Shown: one piece after another, positions 1 to 9,577 of the stretch
Layout of the letters: each line of letters opens with the position of its first letter
Numbering within the stretch: position 1 is the stretch's first letter
Source: Natranaeroarchaeum sp042663585
Lineage (GTDB): Archaea > Halobacteriota > Halobacteria > Halobacteriales > Natronoarchaeaceae
Direction of reading: 5' to 3'
DNA: 64,000 nt
Assembly: GCF_042663585.1 (NCBI RefSeq)
Contig: NZ_JBHTAN010000006.1
Span: 372,001-436,000, forward strand
Position numbers and translations under genes: made by a program
Notes under the pieces: generated by a model
Seen by the model: the letters and a program-made list of their open reading frames with translations, nothing else
The model's database searches: none
What the model was told of the DNA's origin: nothing

Positions 1-29
1 ATTGACCTAGCCACTGGGGCAGCGAAAGT

Positions 30-98
30 ATGGGGCTTCTCGTTATCGGCGCAAACGGGCAACTTGGCAGTAACGTCGTTCGCGCGGGACAGGTTTAG
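30..98 (+). pseudogene. 5' stub of rmlD (dTDP-4-dehydrorhamnose reductase)
   Basis: A 22-residue frame begins at an ATG and reads MGLLVIGANGQLGSN before a TAG. This is the classic RmlD N-terminus with its glycine-rich NAD(P)-binding turn GxxGQLG. The rest of the roughly 300-residue protein is absent. Just downstream (to about 196) an unrelated open tail reads TLREDVEAIRDIFESNYT and then stops, so the stub seems joined to another gene's end. RmlD would complete the dTDP-rhamnose pathway with the neighbouring rmlA and rmlC. What is seen is only the start, so I call it a remnant. Confidence 0.55.
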
Positions 99-186
99 AC
101 GTTTCACACATAGAGGCGACGCTGGACCGTTCGCAAACGACACTGCGAGAAGATGTGGAAGCTATTCGGGATATCTTCGAGTCGAA

Positions 187-366
187 CTATACCTGATATC
201 GGTCTCGGTTACCGAGGAAGTGATTGCGCGCGTCTTCCGGGAGATCCTCAAAGTGGAGAACCTCCTGACAGCCGAGTCCTGGACACTTCATGACGCGATT
301 GTCCTCCAGTTCGTTCGCCGCGACGACGGTACCACAGGTCGGACAAGTGTGGGTGATGATTCTCAT
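187..366 (-). CDS. small zinc-ribbon protein (59 aa)
   Basis: The frame starts ATG at 366 and stops TAG at 187. It encodes 59 residues with two cysteine knuckles, HTCPTCGTVV near residues 6-15 and MKCPGLGCQEV near 26-36, followed by an acidic tail. This is the CPxCG-type small zinc-finger arrangement that is common among short haloarchaeal proteins. It lies 6 bp after the stop of the rmlA-like gene on the same strand, so it is probably co-transcribed with it. The precise function is unknown. It may bind nucleic acid or a partner protein. Confidence 0.6.
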   Translation of the reverse strand: MRIITHTCPTCGTVVAANELEDNRVMKCPGLGCQEVLHFEDLPEDARNHFLGNRDRYQV

Positions 367-372
367 TTTTAG

Positions 373-1446
373 TTAGAGTTTGAGCTGGGAGTTCTCGCCG
401 ACGACGAGTCGGCGTCCTTCGGGAAGGAGTTCTTCGGCGCTTTCGACGTTCGCGTTCCGTCCGAGTAGGCTGTCGACGATCCGGCCCGACGCCGTGAGTT
501 CAGAGTTGCCGATGACGACGCTGTTTTCGATGTGGACGCTTTCAAGCGTGGAGTTCGCGCCAATGGAGGTGTAGGGCCCGACATAGGCGCCACTCCCGAT
601 TGTCGTGTTCTTGTCGATGGAAACCGGGCCACGGACGACCGCACCGTCCTTGATGGTGGCAGATTCGTGGAGCTCGACGCGGCCTTCGACTTCCGCCCCC
701 GTCTCGATAGTACCTGCTGTTTCGAGGCTCTCATCTTCGAGAACGAGCCGATTCGCTTCGAGGATGTCCTCGGGCTTTCCGGTGTCTTTCCACCAGCCGG
801 TCACGACGTGCGAATCGATCTCGTGACCGTCTTCGAGGAGATCCTGTATCGCGTCGGTGATTTCGAGCTCGCCACGCCATGACGGTTCGAGGTCGTCGAT
901 GGCATCGAAGACCGCGGGTGAGAAGACGTACATCCCGATGAGAGCGAGATTCGTCGGCGGATCGTCGGGCTTCTCAATGAGTTCGGTGACGTTGTCCTCG
1001 TCGTCGACGTCGGCAATGCCGAACGCCTGTGGGTTGTCCACTTCTTGGAGCGCGATGCCTGCGCCGTAGTCACCCGCCTCGAAGCTCTCTACGAGACTAG
1101 TGACGCCGGATTTGAGGATGTTGTCGCCGAGATACATCACGAAATCGTCGTCGCCGACGAAGTCTCGGGCGCAGCCTGCGGCATGTGCGAGTCCAAGGGG
1201 GTTCCCCTGGATGATGTAGGTGATTTTGACGCCGTACTCGGAGCCGTCGCCGAGAAGTTCTTGGATCTCATCTCTACCTTTATTCCCAAGGATGACGCCG
1301 ATTTCGGTAATGCCGGCTTCCTTGAGGTCTTCAATCGCGTATTCGAGGACTGGTTTGTTTGCGACTGGTACAAGCTGCTTGGGTCCCGTGTGGGTTATGG
1401 GACGGAGTCTAGATCCGGTCCCGCCCGAAAGAAGAACACCCTTCAT
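373..1446 (-). CDS. rmlA: glucose-1-phosphate thymidylyltransferase, long form
   Basis: This 357-residue protein makes dTDP-glucose from dTTP and glucose-1-phosphate, the first step to dTDP-rhamnose. The N-terminus has the nucleotidyltransferase signature GGTGSRLRPIT (residues 8-18) and the PKQLVPVANKP sugar-phosphate loop. YLGDN near residue 104 carries the metal-binding Asp. After about residue 245 come hexapeptide-like repeats (IKDGAVV, IGSGAYVG, IGANSTL) that form a left-handed beta-helix, as in the long RmlA branch that archaea use. The start is 2 bp after the rmlC stop, so the two are an operon with the zinc-ribbon gene. The exact sugar (glucose versus a related hexose) is inferred from the family. 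Confidence 0.88.
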   Translation of the reverse strand: MKGVLLSGGTGSRLRPITHTGPKQLVPVANKPVLEYAIEDLKEAGITEIGVILGNKGRDEIQELLGDGSEYGVKITYIIQGNPLGLAHAAGCARDFVGDDDFVMYLGDNILKSGVTSLVESFEAGDYGAGIALQEVDNPQAFGIADVDDEDNVTELIEKPDDPPTNLALIGMYVFSPAVFDAIDDLEPSWRGELEITDAIQDLLEDGHEIDSHVVTGWWKDTGKPEDILEANRLVLEDESLETAGTIETGAEVEGRVELHESATIKDGAVVRGPVSIDKNTTIGSGAYVGPYTSIGANSTLESVHIENSVVIGNSELTASGRIVDSLLGRNANVESAEELLPEGRRLVVGENSQLKL

Positions 1447-1448
1447 GA

Positions 1449-1919
1449 TTATCCACTCGGTTCTTCGTCCCAGTCAAAAGGTATTCTATCTGTATCATAT
1501 GGAAGACGTTCTTCATCAGGTTCGTCATAATCGTAGAGATTCGACGGGAAGTTAATGAGGAATGCGGGCTCATCACTGATAGCTTTGAACCCGTGCCAGC
1601 AATCACCGGGGATCCTGATTACTTTTTGATTGTGTTCGCCGATAATGTGAGTTTCGAGTTCACCTTGTGTGGGTGAATCGTTGCGGTCGTCATAGACGGC
1701 GATCTGGATTCGTCCTTTAGGGCAGACGAAGTAGTCAATTTGACCGCGGTGGTGCTTATGCCAGGCTCTAGTTATTCCTGGGTAGGTCATTGAATAGTAC
1801 GACATTGTGGGATTAGGGTCATACTCATCCCAGTCCTTTCGGTAGATTTCAACCAAATGCCCCCGTTCGTCCGTGTTTACTTGTAGATTGCGGACCTCAA
1901 CACCGTGGATTTGGACCAT
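1449..1919 (-). CDS. rmlC: dTDP-4-dehydrorhamnose 3,5-epimerase-like protein
   Basis: At 156 residues this is a short RmlC-family cupin. It should epimerise dTDP-4-keto-6-deoxyglucose at C3 and C5, or a close variant of that step. Visible family features are NTDERGHLVEIYR near residue 15, the catalytic-site segment ITRAWHKHHRGQIDYF near residues 49-64 and IPGDCWHGFKA near 101-111. It is the first gene of the minus-strand rmlC-rmlA-zinc-ribbon unit. About 110 bp separate it from the divergent glycosyltransferase at 2032. Short archaeal RmlC-like proteins sometimes act on other keto sugars, so the precise substrate is an inference. Confidence 0.82.
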   Translation of the reverse strand: MVQIHGVEVRNLQVNTDERGHLVEIYRKDWDEYDPNPTMSYYSMTYPGITRAWHKHHRGQIDYFVCPKGRIQIAVYDDRNDSPTQGELETHIIGEHNQKVIRIPGDCWHGFKAISDEPAFLINFPSNLYDYDEPDEERLPYDTDRIPFDWDEEPSG

Positions 1920-2031
1920 TACTTACCCAACACTAATAGATCGACTTAGGCGTTTGGAATTACTAAAGATCAACTCACGTGATCAACTGCGATGTCGCAA
2001 CATTTTCTATACTGACCCCTAATTAGTGATT

Positions 2032-3207
2032 ATGAAAATAAACGTGCTTCTCCCTCATTTCGGGTTATCAGGCGGGATCCGAAGCGTCGTCGAAATCACG
2101 AACAGACTGGTTGATAGGGGCCACAATGTGACGATTATCACTTCTCACATCGCTCCTACGATGCCTCATTCAATAATGGGTTCCCTTCGCACGGTGTGTG
2201 CGTCTGGACTCGGAACAGTCTCACGGGTCTCGCAAACGCTTGACTGGCTGCCTGTAAAAGCCGATAAGCAAAAGATACTACATATGGAACCGCGGTTCGA
2301 TAGAATGCTTGAACGCTGGATTCCTGAAGCCGATTGTACTATAGCAACAGCGTGGGAAACAGCATACCCTGTGGCCACTCTGAGTGAATCAAAGGGACAA
2401 AAGTTTTATTTCGTTCAGCACTACGAAATTTGGCCAGTCTGGGACGACTCTGATTGCTGGGAAGAAGCGTCAGCGCTTGATGGTAGACCCTCTGTAAATA
2501 TGACTAAAGTTACTCCGGATGATCCACATCTTCAATCCTACAAGAAGCTCGTTGACGAGTCGTATGAACTTTCTCTTGACCTCATTATCACTTCGGAGTG
2601 GGAAGAAGACGTGCTTGATGAACTCGGTCACGAACACTGTGGAAAAGTGAAATACGGGATCGATTTTGATACATTCTATCCAGACCTGAATGTGGACGAC
2701 GACGATGATCCCACCATCCTCGCATTGTATCGTAACTCACGAGAAAAGGGAGATGAACAGGCTATTGAGTCGTTCAAACGTCTCCATGAGGAACGACCTG
2801 ACGTTAATTACCTCATGTTCGGGACTAAAGAGCGTCCCGTGATTCCCGACTTTGTTGAATTCCACGAAGATCCTTCACAGGAGAACATTCGAAGACTTTA
2901 TTCTCAAGCAGACATATTCGTTTATCCGAGTTGGGTTGAAGGTTACGGGATGCCTCCGATGGAGGCTATGGCATGTAAAACTGCAGTTGTCTCTACGGAT
3001 GTTGGTGCGGTGCGTGAGTACTCCCCAGAGAAGTCTGTGAAGTTTATTCCGGCACGTCAGACTGTTCCAATTGTTACAGCCGTAAAAAATCTTCTTGATA
3101 ACCCCGAGAGAGTTGAAAGGATGAAAGGTCAGTGTCACGAATATATTCAGCAGTTCACTTGGGACAATGCAACCGATCAATTTGAAAACATCCTTATAGA
3201 TCGTTGA
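2032..3207 (+). CDS. GT4-family glycosyltransferase
   Basis: This is a 391-residue retaining glycosyltransferase of the GT-B fold. The N-terminal domain has GLSGGIRSVVEI near residue 11. The C-terminal nucleotide-sugar domain has NSREKGDEQAIES and the GT4 donor-binding segment EGYGMPPMEAMAC (E-x7-E). I chose the ATG at 2032 (MKINVLLPHFG), which matches family N-termini. An ATG two codons upstream (2026) is also possible. It diverges from the rml operon and lies upstream of the A+T-rich flippase gene. Donor and acceptor sugars cannot be read from the sequence. It probably extends a lipid-linked surface glycan. Confidence 0.85.
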   Translation: MKINVLLPHFGLSGGIRSVVEITNRLVDRGHNVTIITSHIAPTMPHSIMGSLRTVCASGLGTVSRVSQTLDWLPVKADKQKILHMEPRFDRMLERWIPEADCTIATAWETAYPVATLSESKGQKFYFVQHYEIWPVWDDSDCWEEASALDGRPSVNMTKVTPDDPHLQSYKKLVDESYELSLDLIITSEWEEDVLDELGHEHCGKVKYGIDFDTFYPDLNVDDDDDPTILALYRNSREKGDEQAIESFKRLHEERPDVNYLMFGTKERPVIPDFVEFHEDPSQENIRRLYSQADIFVYPSWVEGYGMPPMEAMACKTAVVSTDVGAVREYSPEKSVKFIPARQTVPIVTAVKNLLDNPERVERMKGQCHEYIQQFTWDNATDQFENILIDR

Positions 3208-3479
3208 ATCTCGGAGATATTCGTTGTGCCATTGAAACTAACCGAAGATTCTCCTATGACTGGTCATTCTCAAAAATTTTAACATATGGTCACAATGTTG
3301 GTATATATTGGGGTTAATTATAGTATCATTAATGCTATAAAATATAATATTGATGCTATAGAATTTAAAATTTATTAAATTATATGTGTGTTTATGTGTG
3401 GTCATTTTGATTTCAGGCTCAGCTCTGAGCTTATATGATAAAGGGTTAGTACTTTCGTAAAAGAGTTCTTGAAAACACG

Positions 3480-4925
3480 ATGAATATTGCTCGTTCTACC
3501 TCTAAACTGTTCTTAGCCAACATTAGTAGTGCAATCCTTCAATTTGCAGCTATCATATATTTCGAAAGTGCCATCGGATTATCAACTATTGGAATATTTT
3601 TTCTTTTCCAAGCTGTTTTAGGCATCTTGGCAATTCCTGCCGATTTTGGATTACGTGGTGCTATCGAAAAGCGGATTAGCGAGGAACAGGATCAGGGGGC
3701 ATTTCTTGCTAGTGCTTTTATAATCAAATCTGTCCCAATAGTGATTATTTGTTCTGCAATCGCGCTTACCGCCCCTTATATAAACGAATATGTCGGGACC
3801 ACTGTAGCAGTTTATTTGATTATTGCTATTTTACTACAAGAAATAGCCAATCTTTCTATTTCCGTACTTAAAGGCGAGCTTCGGGTAGAAGAAACTGCCT
3901 CCTTACAGATACTTAGGAAGATCATCTGGGTTGTGACCTCAGTCTTGTTGGTGATCCACGGATTGGAAGTTGAAGCTTTGATTTTTGGCATACTTTCTGG
4001 ATTGGTTACTGTATCTGTGATTGGATGGCTCCGTGTATCTATCCAACCCACAAGACCATCGCTTAAGCATTTCCGATCGCTATTTTCATATGCGAAGTAT
4101 AATCTAGTCTCCTCTGTCGGAGGATACTTTTATAATTGGATGGATATTGTCATCATTGGTTACTTTCTCTCACCGTCACATGTCGGAGCTTACGAAATCG
4201 CTTGGCGTATCACAAGTTTCACCATCATATTTAGTAAAGCGCTCTCTACAACATTTTTCCCGCAGGTCAGTAACTGGCACGCTTCTGATTCAAAGGAGAA
4301 AATTGAAACGAAGCTAACGGAATTGTTAGCACTGACTCCGTTAATAGTTGTTCCCGCATTCTTTGGGGTGGCACTATATTCTGTTGAGATCCTCTCTATT
4401 GTTTTTAGTGAAGATGCTGCAATTGCGTGGTTAGCCCTGATAGTCCTGATGACTGATGAAATAACTGAATCGGTACAGACTGTCTTAGGTAGATCATTAC
4501 AAGCTGTTAATCGGCCTGATCTTGCCGCGCGTGCAACTATTGTAGCAGTGATACTAAATCTTATATTAAATGTACTGCTTATTCAGCAATATGGTATCGC
4601 TGGTGCAGCAGTGGCTACGACTTTAGCTTCACTTGTCGGTGGGGTGATACTTCACTGGTATTATTTACAGAGATTTCTTACAATTCGCGCACCAATTCGG
4701 GCATGGTTTGAATGTTGTGTAGCGTCGGGGTTAATGGCTGTGTGCTTGTTGGTACTGGAACAAATAACTCCAGTGGAAACCATAGTGCAGCTCACTATTG
4801 TAATTGTGGTGGGTGTTATTTCCTATTCTATATTTGTACTTTTTAGCCCCACTCTCAAGACGTTGGTGCGAGATCAACTTAACCAATTACGGTCGGGTTC
4901 TGGTGAATCGCTATACACGAGCTAA
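3480..4925 (+). CDS. Wzx-type oligosaccharide flippase (MOP superfamily)
   Basis: This 481-residue protein is almost entirely hydrophobic, with about 12-14 predicted membrane segments. Its N-terminus, STSKLFLANISSAILQFAAI, is typical of polysaccharide-biosynthesis flippases, and FGLRGAIEKR lies near residue 57. Such proteins move lipid-linked oligosaccharides across the cytoplasmic membrane, as AglR-type proteins are thought to do in haloarchaea. The gene and its 270-bp leader are visibly A+T-rich compared with the rml genes, which suggests separate acquisition. A second flippase gene lies at 38480. Confidence 0.85.
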   Translation: MNIARSTSKLFLANISSAILQFAAIIYFESAIGLSTIGIFFLFQAVLGILAIPADFGLRGAIEKRISEEQDQGAFLASAFIIKSVPIVIICSAIALTAPYINEYVGTTVAVYLIIAILLQEIANLSISVLKGELRVEETASLQILRKIIWVVTSVLLVIHGLEVEALIFGILSGLVTVSVIGWLRVSIQPTRPSLKHFRSLFSYAKYNLVSSVGGYFYNWMDIVIIGYFLSPSHVGAYEIAWRITSFTIIFSKALSTTFFPQVSNWHASDSKEKIETKLTELLALTPLIVVPAFFGVALYSVEILSIVFSEDAAIAWLALIVLMTDEITESVQTVLGRSLQAVNRPDLAARATIVAVILNLILNVLLIQQYGIAGAAVATTLASLVGGVILHWYYLQRFLTIRAPIRAWFECCVASGLMAVCLLVLEQITPVETIVQLTIVIVVGVISYSIFVLFSPTLKTLVRDQLNQLRSGSGESLYTS

Positions 4926-5026
4926 TTTTGGTGGGTCACGGCTCATTTTATATTCGCTGACTCGATAGGAACTACCGATAATATCCTCCTCTCTATTGTA
5001 TCAATCTAATGTCGCTTGACGCTATT

Positions 5027-6163
5027 TCATGCGGATATGTAAGCAGTAGAGACTAGCTCTTCAACAACGGGGGCAAGAGCATTGTAACTGTACTTTTTAA
5101 CACATCGCTGCCTAGCTTTTGTCCCCAGTTCTTCACATAGCTCCGGATCGTTGTACAGGGCGAGGATCGACTCCCGCAATTCTCCAACGTCCCCCGGCTT
5201 TATAATCCGACCGCAACCCTCCAAGACGATCGGTAGATCACTCACATCGCTTGCTATCACAGGCTTACCCATTGCCATCGCGTCAAACACTTTCGAAGGC
5301 ATCTGTCCCCACGTCGCAGGACTGTTTTCCTGTGGAATCGCGATGGCATCCGCAGCTGCGATCCACTTCGGAATCTTATCGAATGGCTGCATTCCGCGAA
5401 TAATGATTGAGTCCCCGCCAAGCCGACGGACTTTGTCGACATACTCAGAGTCGTGTGCTCCGACAATCACTGTCTGTACGTCATCCCGTCCGATTTCTGT
5501 TACCGCTTTCGCAAGGTTATGAACGCCTTTGTACGGTTGAGGTGTCCCTACGAACATCACAAGAAATTCTTCGGCAGGTAAGTCGAGGTCGTTTCGTACG
5601 GCCGATTTTTCGAAGCGTGATGGATCTAGTTTCTCGGTGTCTTTTGCATGCGGGACGAGGGTGCCACTGAATCGATCTTGGAGAAAGTGGTTCGAGACGG
5701 ACCGGGCATCCGCTACACCTGAAAGGGCTTCGAGAAATCTTTTATAATAATACGAGTTCATTGATGCTAATCTGGGAACCCCTTTTAAAACCGTTTCCAG
5801 CCGTCCGTGTCGGTAACTAAAACCCGTCTCCCAGTCATCGATATCGAGGATGAGCGGTCTATCGCGGCCAATTGTCGCTAACAAGCCGAGACCATAACTA
5901 GTCGTCCGAGGCTTTGACACGTAAACGAGATCTCCGGAGATCCGATCCAAAAGACTCGGAACGGCGAACGGGAACTGATACACTCGTGATCCCGTTTCGA
6001 CCCCTTTGTACTCGTACTCGTCCTTGATCGGTTCCCATACCGTCCCTTTGAGTTTTGGCCCCACGATTTCGACATCGTAATTCTGTTCGATAAGCTGCGC
6101 GAGAACGTACGCGCGACCGAGACAGTTGTGCGAGAGATCGGGAGATACGACCGATATGAGCAT
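5027..6163 (-). CDS. GT4-family glycosyltransferase
   Basis: This 378-residue GT-B protein starts MLISVVSPDLSHNCLGRAYV. The C-terminal GT4 domain shows FVGTPQPYKGVHNLAKAV, a variant donor loop SPATWGQMPSKVFDAMAMGKPVIA in place of the usual EGFG-x-P-x-E, and KYSYNALAPVVEEL at the end. A TATA-like ATTTATATG lies about 30 bp before the ATG, consistent with its own promoter. It converges with the flippase gene. The left side of the IS graveyard begins directly upstream. Role: sugar transfer onto a lipid-linked glycan (inferred). Confidence 0.83.
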   Translation of the reverse strand: MLISVVSPDLSHNCLGRAYVLAQLIEQNYDVEIVGPKLKGTVWEPIKDEYEYKGVETGSRVYQFPFAVPSLLDRISGDLVYVSKPRTTSYGLGLLATIGRDRPLILDIDDWETGFSYRHGRLETVLKGVPRLASMNSYYYKRFLEALSGVADARSVSNHFLQDRFSGTLVPHAKDTEKLDPSRFEKSAVRNDLDLPAEEFLVMFVGTPQPYKGVHNLAKAVTEIGRDDVQTVIVGAHDSEYVDKVRRLGGDSIIIRGMQPFDKIPKWIAAADAIAIPQENSPATWGQMPSKVFDAMAMGKPVIASDVSDLPIVLEGCGRIIKPGDVGELRESILALYNDPELCEELGTKARQRCVKKYSYNALAPVVEELVSTAYISA

Positions 6164-6406
6164 CTTACAACCATATCTGTTACTGAGTCATATAAATTGA
6201 TACATGTGTGTTTATCCCGAAGTATCGGCAGCTGGCACAGCGTGAGCCCGTGAGATCATTAGATTATTGTTGATGACTCGACAGAGTTCTCTGCAGGGAT
6301 TGCGCTGATCACTCCCGCGCCATTCCCCTGGAAGGCGAGAAGAGCCATGATGTGGTTGATGGCCTCTTGCGGAGTAAATTGACGTTAGGGTCGAAACACA
6401 ATTCAA

Positions 6407-6927
6407 TCCGGACAGTATGAGGGAAATCGGTCGCCGGACACAAACCGGTTCCGCGTCGTCGTCGGCCGCAACAAGGACGACGACGACTACCATCTGTACA
6501 TCACGAACGTGCCGCGAGAAGAATTTCTCCCGGAAGATCTAGCAACGCTGTATCGGTGTCGATGGGAGGTAGAAACGCTGTTTCGTGAATTGAAGACGCA
6601 GTACGAATTGGACGAGTTCGACACGAGCAACCCTGTTGTCGTAGAGATTTTGGTGTATGCGGCGTTGCTGTCGCTGTTGGTGAGTGGTGAGCTGTTGGCT
6701 CTGGTCACTGAGCAGGCCGCTGATGAGATCGTGTTTCCGCCGGAACGCTGGGCGGCGACCTTCCGGTCGCACGCCAGCTCATCCTCCACGAACTCGGTGA
6801 GTACCTTGGCTACTCGCCACCGCCGTTGCTGGAACGGCTGATCGAAGAGGCACAGAAGATTCATCAGCAACGACCGATCTTACAAGAGACGCTCGCTACC
6901 GCTACGCAACCGAGGTGTGAGGCTTAG
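6407..6927 (+). pseudogene. IS4-family transposase remnant (C-terminal part)
   Basis: In one frame the sequence reads NRFRVVVGRNK, then YHLYITNVPREEF, then LYRCRWEVETLFRELK. The last is the Y-x2-R-x3-E-x6-K signature of IS4-family transposases. The catalytic N-terminal half is missing. Near 6775 the frame slips: a single C seems lost in the run after TCGCACGCC. The correct tail then continues as QLILHELGEYLGYSPPP to a TAG at 6925-6927. The element joins the truncated C-terminal end of the FkbM methyltransferase gene, so it probably inserted into that gene and then lost its other end. Confidence 0.75.
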
Positions 6928-7126
6928 CTAAAGACGAATGGAGCTACTAGTTTATCCCCGGTCGTCGTTGGAACAGTAAGTGTCTCTCGCGTACCGTTGG
7001 CACCAATCGAAGAGGAGCCGTATCCGATATCATCCTCCTGGGGCTGGCTGAACTCGATCTCGCCGACGGAGTCGGAGAGTGCGGACTCCACGACCTCGAT
7101 GTTATATAAGCTGTTCCGCTCAAGGT

Positions 7127-7817
7127 GGTCGTGTTAAGTTAGGAACGAGGCGGTCGAAGATTCGGATGTTCATGGCCGAAACCGACCGCCTCAACGAATC
7201 TACAGACTGGATCAACTTGGAGTTTGTGCAGCGTGAGAGGACACCCCTGCAGCTCATTAAAAAGGGTATTCGCCACCATCTTGCGGGCCTATCACTCTCG
7301 AATACAGTTGTGTTACTTGAGGAGTCGGGTGTCAAACGCAGTCGCACTGCGGTTCACAACTGGGTTCAAAAAGCGGATTTACAGCCGAGCGGCGGTGAGA
7401 ATCTGGATCGAGTTGCGGTCGATCAAAAATCGATCCGGATCAACGACGAGTAATACTGGCTGTACACCGCGGTTGATCCTGAATCCAACAAAATTCTCCA
7501 TTCACGACTGTTCCCAACGTATACGGTGCCGATTGCACGAGAGTTTCTCACTGAACTGACCGAGAAACACGCCGTCACAGACGCCGTGTTTCTCGTCGAT
7601 GACGCAGATGACCTCATCGCCGGCCTTCGACGAGAAAATCTCAGCTACCGCGTCCAGCAACACGGCTTTCGAAACGCCGTCGAACGTGTCTTTCGTGAGG
7701 TAGAACGACGAACATCTTCGTTTTCAAACTGCTTCAGCCACGTTGATCCAGATACCGCAGAATCATGGCTACAAGCTCACGCCGTCTGGTGGAATCAATG
7801 GCTAAGTTAACACCGCC
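7127..7817 (+). mobile_element. IS6-family insertion sequence (691 bp) with 8-bp target duplication
   Basis: The ends are imperfect inverted repeats: GGTCGTGTTAAGTTAG on the left and, read inward from the right, GGCGGTGTTAACTTAG. The element is flanked by identical 8-bp copies of CTCAAGGT at 7119-7126 and 7818-7825. Length and 8-bp duplication fit the compact haloarchaeal IS6-type elements. It carries one transposase gene, which has a stop codon. The insertion target is the FkbM methyltransferase gene. Confidence 0.88.
7166..7810 (+). pseudogene. IS6-family transposase with an internal stop
   Basis: The frame opens at ATG 7166 (MFMAETDRLNE) and reads through GLSLSNTVVLLEESGVKRS, an HTH-like segment, and HNWVQKAD, then DRVAVDQKSIRIND with the first catalytic Asp. 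An in-frame TAA at 7451-7453 interrupts it at DE*YWLYTAVDPE, where relatives have a Gln codon (my recollection of the family). The same frame continues to 7810 with FLVDDADDL (second Asp) and ERVFREVERRT (catalytic Glu). A single C-to-T change would explain the loss. The full product would be about 214 residues, normal for the family. Confidence 0.82.
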
Positions 7818-8332
7818 CTCAAGGTCCTGTCGTAGCATCTCCACATTTGGCGGATAGGGTTCAAATGCGATGACCTTCCCATGTCGGCACTTTGTCGCGG
7901 CAAAAAGCGAGTAGAGACCGGTATTCGCCCCGATATCGTACACTACGTCGTCCTCCTTTTTAATTGATCCGAAGAAATCATAAATCTCCTCGGATTCTTG
8001 CCGGAAGCGTTGCCGGTTCCGTTCTACCAGCGTTGGGGTCGGTGCAGAGAACTCGACGGTTCGATCGTCGATATTTAGCGAGTAGTATCCGCGTACGGAA
8101 ATCGCTCGGCAATAGCTCTTTGTGTGCAGTTTTCGTAGGGTCTTCTTACATAAAACGAGAGCTCCGTCCTCTCGATAGACGGAGCGCACCCGATGACGAG
8201 AGATGTCACGTTCGAGTCCAGATTGCTGGACTGACGATATATCTGTTGTGATATCTACATCGAATAAGAGTGAGTTGCTTCTGTGTCTCGGATGTCCCAT
8301 GCCTGTGTCAGTCCTCTTGCAACAATTACTGG

Positions 8333-9440
8333 ATGATTTCGGTACTCAATCGCGCGAGTTCGGTCTACCATGAGGAGGGTACCAGCACCCTTCTACGCAA
8401 AGAGAAGCACTTCGCCTATCGGCAGTTCTTTACGCACGTCGTCTGGAGCGTTCTTCCGAAGAACCGTGCCCTTCGATTCAATCACCGGTCGCGGATTCTG
8501 ACTGCGCTGTACTTTCATGTCACTGGAATGTTCTACAGCGAACAACGCTCCGTGTTGTCCGGGCTCGCGGCGTACGAAGTGTTCGAATCTCAACGATAGG
8601 CACCATGCCATCAGATCATACGGAGTGTGCATAGGATTGAAGAAGGGCTCTCGATGCCTAACCGACGCTCGGTGTTCGCCGAGTCGTACATCCGAAAGGT
8701 CGTTGCTGATCTAGTGACGGCATGGGACCCGGAATCCGACGACGAACAACTCAAGTGGGCCGTTGACGTCTTATCAAAATATTTTGACGCCGTGGATCAA
8801 ACCGAGATCATCATTGAGGCCGAGTCGGAGTTCCCCTCAGAGATCGAGTATACTCCGGACGGTCGCGTCCTGTTCCCGCGTCGCGAGCTCGGTGAGTCTC
8901 CAGTGTCACCTGAGCAGATGGAACAATTAGCGGTCCAGCGAACGAGCACTCGGTGGTTTCAGGACCGGGAAGTTCCTCGAGAGGAGACCGACGAAGCATT
9001 GGAAGTCGCTATGCAGTCGCCGAGCACCTGCAACAGACAGTCCTACCAGTATCTATTGTTTGATGACCGTGAACTGATTGACGAGCTATCGTCTCTTGCT
9101 ATCGGTGCTTCTGGATATAGTGATAACGTCCCATCCCTCGCGGTGATCGTCGACAAGCAGCGAGCGTATTTTAATGATCGCGACAAACACGTCATCTACA
9201 TTGATATCAGTCTTTCGGAATGGCTTCCAGTTTGCACTAGAGACGCAGGGACTTGCTTCTCGCTGCATCAACTGGCCAGCGATCCCTAATAACGAGCGGA
9301 AATTGCAATCACTTCTTAATTTGGAGTCTGATGAGACCGTCGTCATGCTCATGGCGATTGGGTATCCTGATCCGGATGGAATGATCCCCTACTCAGAAAA
9401 GTAGACAATCAAGTCGGTGCGATCTTATAATGATTTGTGA
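8333..9440 (+). pseudogene. nitroreductase-family gene with multiple lesions
   Basis: One frame opens at ATG 8333 (MISVLNRASSVYHEEG). It meets a TAG at 8597-8599 and continues in the same frame as HRIEEGLSMPNRR and AVQRTSTRWFQDREVP, the FMN-binding start of nitroreductases, followed by MQSPSTCNRQSYQYLLF. Near 9213 one T appears lost, because the correct frame shifts to FQFALETQGLASRCINWP and ESDETVVMLMAIGYPDP. A second stop (TAG, 9402-9404) precedes the last residues, and the frame ends at 9440. Nitroreductase-like genes of this long-N-terminus type occur in polysaccharide loci. The role is unknown, and this copy is broken three times. Confidence 0.72.
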
Positions 9441-9577
9441 GAATTCACTCAGTGGGCATCTTTTCTCATAATTTACTATATAAAACAGTTTATGTCTCTC
9501 CCTTGGGTCCGATACCAGAACAGTGTAAATGATAAAAATGGGTGCCTTTTTATTGGAAGAATTTACTGTTTTTAACA

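Larger units (their letters stand above)
6934..8300 (-). pseudogene. FkbM-family methyltransferase gene, split by an IS6-type element and truncated
   Basis: The N-terminal part (8300 to 7818) encodes VYREDGALVLCKK, then the SAM-binding motif VVYDIGANTGLYSLFAA and VIAFEPYPPNVEMLRQDLE, all typical of FkbM methyltransferases. The IS6-type element at 7127-7817 interrupts it. Removing the element and one copy of the 8-bp target duplication restores the frame, which continues at 7126 downward as RNSLYNIEVVESALSDSVGE and then TTTGDKLV near 6950. There it runs into the end of the IS4-type remnant, so the last third (metal-binding region) is gone. FkbM enzymes O-methylate sugars. This copy cannot be functional. 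Confidence 0.8.
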
